Shown: positions 58,811 to 64,000 of the stretch, in pieces
Layout: each line of letters begins with the position of its first letter
Position numbering within the stretch: the stretch's first letter is position 1
NCBI GenBank assembly: GCA_963556495.2
Contig: OY747712.1
Coordinates: 4,355,634 to 4,419,633, forward strand
Source: Valencia hispanica
Taxonomy: Eukaryota; Chordata; Actinopteri; Cyprinodontiformes; Valenciidae
DNA length: 64,000 bases
Reading direction: 5' to 3'
Made by a program: the position numbers and the translations under genes
The notes under the pieces: generated by a model
What the model was told of the DNA's origin: nothing
Databases searched by the model: none
What the model saw: the letters and a program-made list of their open reading frames with translations, nothing else

Positions 58811-60283
58811 CTACAAAAACTTGACATTAATACATTAAAGAATGTACAATTCAATCAAAATAGTAAAATAAAATTGAATTAAAATACAGAAAGTATATTA
58901 AATTCATATTTAAAAAGCTTTTTGTTTCAATATAAGCCTGCTACGGTGTTGAACCTTGTTAGGATGAGTTTATGCACCTGTTATAATGCTACTGTTTTGT
59001 ACAGTGTGGCGGGAAGAATTACCAATAAATAATCCTTATTAGGAGTAAATATGGCTCCTTTATGAATTGTCCTTAGTTAAAAACATAAGCTTTTTCTACT
59101 GTATGTTCAAGTTGGTCATGATGGTGATACTGGGAGAGCTCGACATTTTCTCAGGTGGTACACACTGTAAAAAGTTTGAGAAACACTGCCCTAGATGATT
59201 TTTTTAACGTTCACTGCAATTTTGTACACTTACCCATTTTTTAAAAAATCTTTATAATTTCACAATTCATCAAAAATTTACTTAAATATAATCAGTTGGA
59301 TATCTCTACATATAGAATGATATAGTTTTATTCCCATGTCCCCAGGTGAAATGCTTTTTCAATACTAAATTGTTAACTGCCATTATTTACCACACTGACT
59401 GAAATTAATAAATTAATTTTACAAAATCTATAATTCAATAAGAGATTACCAAAATATTATCAGATAATCGCATCTGCATGTGACAATAAACGATTTTGGT
59501 TACACAAACCTTTGGTTTCAGAGTTAAGACCCAAAACATGCTGACCCTCATTATATGCCACCTACTGGTCAAATGTAGTTTTATTTTTTCCACGTCTTGG
59601 GGGCACACTTCTGCATATGATCTATGATTTCCCCAACAAAATCTTTTGATTCACCCACTTCATAATCGTATTCAAAATATGTTCTCATGGGTTGGTTTTG
59701 AACATCTGTAACAAGTCTGGTGTAAGGCAATAAGCAGATACACTTTTAGACTCTTTTGCGCCCCCAATCTCACCAAAAGTATATGAAACTGAATACATCA
59801 TGACAAGATCTTACCCCCTATTAAGATTTATATTCATGTTGTATAATCATAAAATATAGTGGAGAAATGCTCAATTAACTTTTGTGCTAGCTTGCACTAA
59901 AATGATTTGTGTTACATCGCTTGCACAATTTTAAAAAGTTTAACGTTAAGCCACCTTATGATGTAGGAGCAGATATCAAAAATATGTTTTGCTTTTGTTG
60001 CAATATAGCTAAAATCTAGTTAAGCATAAATGTAGAATCATCCAGGGATTAAATTGATATAAAGTTTTATGAGTGTCAGCCCTATAGATTTGGAGTTATT
60101 AGTCAAAGGTAGTCAAAGGTAGTCAAAGAGTTGGGACTAAATGTTGGGACTATGACAGGTAAGGCAAGGAAAGTCAATTTTACTTGTGTATTACACTTTC
60201 AACAACAAAATAATTTAAGGTGCTTTGGGTGATTAAGGGGATTGAGTAAAAACAGCAATAAAGTATAAAACACACACAAAACA
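58811..60283. other. Intergenic or intronic, nothing recognised
   Basis: AT-rich; a 10-bp unit GTAGTCAAAG is repeated near 60105-60130; no coding. Confidence 0.35.
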
Positions 60284-63115
60284 TCCATCCATCCATTGTC
60301 TTCTTCTAATCCGGGTTCGGGTCGCGGGGGCAGCAGCTTAAGCAAGGACACCCAGACTTCCCTCTCCCCAGCCACTTGTTCCAGCTCCTCGGGAGGAACC
60401 CCAAGGTGTTCCCAGGCCAGCCGAGAAACATAGTCCCTCCAGCGTGTCCTGGGTCTCCTCCCGGTGGGACGTGCCCAGAACACCGTACAAGAGAGGGATC
60501 CAGGAGGCATCCTGACCAGATGCCCGAGCCACCTCAACTGACTCCTCTCTATGTGGAGGAGCAGCGGCTCTACTCTGAGCCCCCTCCGGATGACTGAGCT
60601 TCTCACCCTATCTCTAAGGGAGAGCCCAGACACTCTACGGAGGAAACTAATTTCAGCCGCTTATAGCGTGATCTCGTTCTTTAAGTCATTACCCAGAGCT
60701 CGTGACCATAGATGAGGGTAGGAACGCAGATCAACCAGTAAATCGAAAGCCTCGCCTTTGGACTCAGCTCTCTCTTCACCATGACAGACTGGTACAGCGA
60801 CCTCATAACTGGAGATGCCCTACCAATTCGTCTATGGATCTTCCGCTCCATTTTTCCCTCATTCGTGAACAAGATCCCTCCATTTGAGGAAGGACCTCAT
60901 CTCTTACCCGGAGAAGGCACTCTACCCTTTTCCAGCTCTAGACCATGGTGTCGGATTTGGAGGTGCTGATCCTCATCCCAGCTGCTTCACACTCGGCCGC
61001 GAACCGCTCCAGCGAAAGCTGTTGATCAGGACCACATCACCTGAGATGGCAGAGACCCAATCCTCAGGCCACCAAAACGGATCCCCTCAACACATTGACT
61101 GCGCCTAAAAATCCTGTCTATAAAAGTTTTGAACAGAATCAGTGACAAAGGGCAACCTTGGCGGAGTCCAACTCTCACCAGAAACGAGCAAAACTTACTG
61201 CCGGCAATATGAACCAAACTCTGACACCGGTCGTACAAGGACCTAACAGCCCGTATTACGGGGCCTGGTACCCCATACTCCCAGAGTACTCCCCACAGGA
61301 CTCCCTGAGAGACACAGTCGAACGCCTTCTCCAAGTCCACAAAACACATGTAGACAGGTTGCGTGAACTCCCATGCACCCTCCAGGACCCTGCTGAGAGT
61401 GTAGAGCTGGTCCAGTGTTCCACGGCCAGGACAAAAACCGCATTTTTCCTCCTGGATCCGAGGTTCGACTATCTGCGACGTTAACTAACACAGCCCAATA
61501 ACATCTTGAGCCCTGAGCAACTCTAGGCAAATCTTATCCATCCCCGGAGACTTGCCACCAGTGAGCTTTTTAACCACCGCAGTGACCTCAGCACCAGAGA
61601 TTGTAGACTCCAACCCAAAGTCCCCAGACTCCGCTTCCAGTTTGGAAGTATTCCGTCCACCTACTCAGGATGTCCCAAATCAAGGTCAGCAGCACGCTAC
61701 CCCCAATGTAAACAGTGTTTCCACTTCCCCCTCCCAAGACCCCGGATGGGGGACCAGAATCACCTCGAAGCCACATATTTAAATCACTTTCAATAAGATT
61801 TAGTGCTTTTATTGGCATTTTAATGTTTTTTTGTTCATTGAAAATTTTGGTTAAGATTTTATCAGCTAAGTAAGACACATATTAAACCAGACCATTATTT
61901 AACTGGGTGAAGTTTAAGTCATCAACATTTTGACAGAAGCTGGGTACTACTATCTTGTTGCTGTACGCTGGGTACCTGTTTTTGTAATACCATTTTTTAG
62001 GCCTCCATTATGTTTTTCAGTTGAAACCTTAAGCTTTTGGTAATATTTCTTGACATGCTGTACAGTAAGAGAGTTCTTAGATCTGCCAGCATTCCATTTC
62101 GCTCTCTGGTGGTTTATGCCCAAAAGTAATGTGATTACACAAGGATTACCAGTTACCATGTCGCCTAGATCCCCTAGATCTGAAAACGGGAGTGGGAGAG
62201 AAAAAAGTATTTTAATAGATAATATTAGTATTTCAATCTTACATTTTAATTTAGTTATTTTAACTTGCTTGATTTAATTAAAACTTTTATTAAATTTTAT
62301 TACATTTTAGGATCAAATGTTATCTTTTAATCTCAGGAAGTGAGTTACAGGGCCTGTCGGTTCATGGTATTTCACTTCACACTGTTAGAGACTGTTTGGT
62401 TTAATTTTATGATTGCATTCATTATGCAAAATGGACTAACAATTATGAAATGACAAACAGGTAAGTAATTCAAGCTATGAGTTTCGGTATCAGAGATGGA
62501 TTGAGTTGGGACACCAAACTCCTCCCACGCTCGAGTTTTTGCAATGGACTCGACATCCTCCGCCTCCCTCGGGACGTGTTCAAACTCTGCTGGAGGAAGA
62601 GTTGAAGCTCCTTCTGAAAGGAGACTCTGCCAGTTGTTCCCAGCAGACCCTCACAACACGTTTGGGTCTGCCAGGTCTGACCGGCATCCTGGCCCACCAT
62701 CGGATCCAACTAACCAGGTAGTGGTTAGTGGACAGCTCCGCCCCTCTCTTCACCCAAGTGTCCAAAACATGCAGCTGCAGATCAGATGAAACGACAACCA
62801 AGTCAATCATCAAGCTGTGGCCTAAGGTGTCCTGGTGCAAAGAGCACATATGGACGCCCTTATTCTTGGAACATGGAGTTTGTTATGGACAAACCATGAC
62901 AAACACATAAGTTAATAAAAAAACATTGCTCAGTTTCAGATCGGTGAGAGTCATTTCTCCTAACCACACCTGTCCAGGTCTCACCATAATTGCCCACTTG
63001 AGCAATGAAATCCCCCAGCAGAACAAGGGCGTTCCCGGGAGGAGAACTCTCCAGCAACCCCTCCAAAGACTCCATAGCTGCTCTACTGGATCTGCAGAGC
63101 AAGCTAGCTTTAAAA
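60284..63115 (-). mobile_element. RTE-type (Rex3-like) LINE, decayed
   Basis: Reading on the minus strand: endonuclease pieces (62480-63115, with VLLGDFIAQVGN, HGLSITNSMFQE and DLVVVSSDLQ), then RT (61026-61349, CFVDLEKAFDCVSQGV and VGLRQGCPLS). The C-terminal part follows (60681-60872, SPKARLSIYW; 60199-60633, RSQLRWLGHLVRMP and RTRWRDYVSRLAW). It ends in a CATC/GATG-type tail at 60284. The catalytic FADD is lost after GLRIGSL. An unassigned segment of about 680 bp (61800-62470) splits the endonuclease from the RT. Confidence 0.9.
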
Positions 63116-63190
63116 ATGTATTTTTCATGCCTGGTACAATATTCTGACATAACATTGGTATCAATATTAAAAAAAGGGAGATTAAAAAAA

Positions 63191-63212
63191 GTATATATAT
63201 ATATATATATAT
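63191..63212. repeat. Short (TA)n tract
   Basis: About 22 bp of TA repeats, marking the change to the terminal unassigned region. Confidence 0.9.
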
Positions 63213-64000
63213 GTTAAAAGTCCGGTGATATACTGAATTAAGCGCCTGTTATTATAAAGGGAAAACTATTTTAAGTTATAACCTCTAATAGGGAATAATC
63301 AGCTACACCGATCCTTTTTAGGTTTGGACTCCTATTTTACTGGAGGATCTTTCGACTCTTACAACAGGCCTACTTTACACACCTTCCAGTCTCCATAACT
63401 GACCCAAATGGGTAAAACCGTTTGGGCCTCAGCGTACGTTAACCGGCAGATAGTCGTAATACCCCCCGATTCTTTCTGCGTCTAATATTGGCCTACTCCC
63501 CACTTGTCAGTCACCGAGTAGGAGTCGCTATGTTAGCGTTAAAACATATACTTTACATGCTATAACGAATGTAATTTGTTTTACATACGCCCCATACAGA
63601 ACAGAGCCTTCGGTCGCAACCCAGTTAGAAAATATGCGTAAATACTTACTAACTATTTGAGTCTATTGACTTACGTTCTCTCTGTCCTAGTACGGTTAAA
63701 ACTTCTCTGCTCTGATTACTTATACAGTTCGCTATAAAACCGCTTCAGCTCCGGATACTGAGAACAGTCAAGTCTTACAACCTTCTAAGTAATACATATA
63801 TTTCATTCCCTTATATATGCAGGTACATTAGATGCGGTCAAAAAGCTTCCCTGAGCTCGACCCATACAAATGACCTCTCCAAAGATTGTCCAATTCGTGT
63901 CACTGGGACTAAAATGAGATCACACAACCTCCTAGGTGTAACTATGCTTCCCTTCGACACAGATGTTAGTTAGGCTTCACTGAGAACTTCCTGGGTCGGG
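63213..64000. other. Unassigned terminal region with atypical composition
   Basis: I see no open frame of 60 codons, no repeat shared with the rest, and no microsatellite. I counted about 28 CpG in 790 bp, noticeably more than in most non-repeat stretches here. It could be a unique region, an unfamiliar satellite or an assembly artefact. Confidence 0.4.

Overview
The window reads as vertebrate nuclear DNA, almost certainly a teleost fish. It has Tc1-like transposons, L2/CR1-type and RTE (Rex3-like) LINE fragments, tRNA-derived SINEs, hAT-like and TTAA-type DNA elements, LTR-retroelement remnants, long simple repeats, and exons with GT-AG splice sites. I cannot name the species.

The host genes form a small cluster. 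Three paralogous loci on the minus strand belong to a family with an AIG1/septin-like GTPase domain followed by a Cys/His-rich, probably zinc-binding module and coiled coils. They are a full coding exon with an N-terminal membrane anchor (12598-14559), a truncated copy that keeps only the anchor (28223-28733, with upstream exons and promoter to about 31515), and a soluble full coding exon (41660-43351, with predicted 5' exons near 47.8 and 51.3-51.4 kb). A degenerate promoter relic near 3.23-3.29 kb suggests a fourth, lost copy. At 56.6-57.3 kb on the plus strand lies the 5' end of a stonustoxin (SNTX)-like gene; the rest was not found. Two of these promoters have a clean TATA box next to an interferon-response-type motif (51.48 kb and 56.67 kb). 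Those at 31.5 kb and 3.28 kb carry a one-mismatch version. My inference is an interferon-inducible, tandemly duplicated defence cluster; expression is not shown by sequence alone.

Most of the remaining sequence is nested mobile DNA whose order of insertion can be read. A Tc1-like element sits in an LTR copy (347-1688), and a second LTR copy at 36381-37830 preserves the empty site. That second LTR is itself a solo LTR with a 4-bp target duplication, inside a plus-strand LINE that is inside a minus-strand LINE (34323-39255). A deleted LTR element with a tRNA-His-type primer site lies at 10530-11084. A nearly intact Tc1-like element is at 53554-55004. A TTAA-flanked element carrying a SINE lies at 19551-20407, with its empty site in the duplicated block near 31.18 kb.

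Large simple repeats are (GA)n at 1-160, (TA)n at 25604-25707, (GATA)n at 27352-27522 and a 2.5-kb (GATG)n array at 43784-46302, which I place in the first-intron region of the soluble GTPase gene. The last 790 bases look compositionally different from the rest and I could not assign them.
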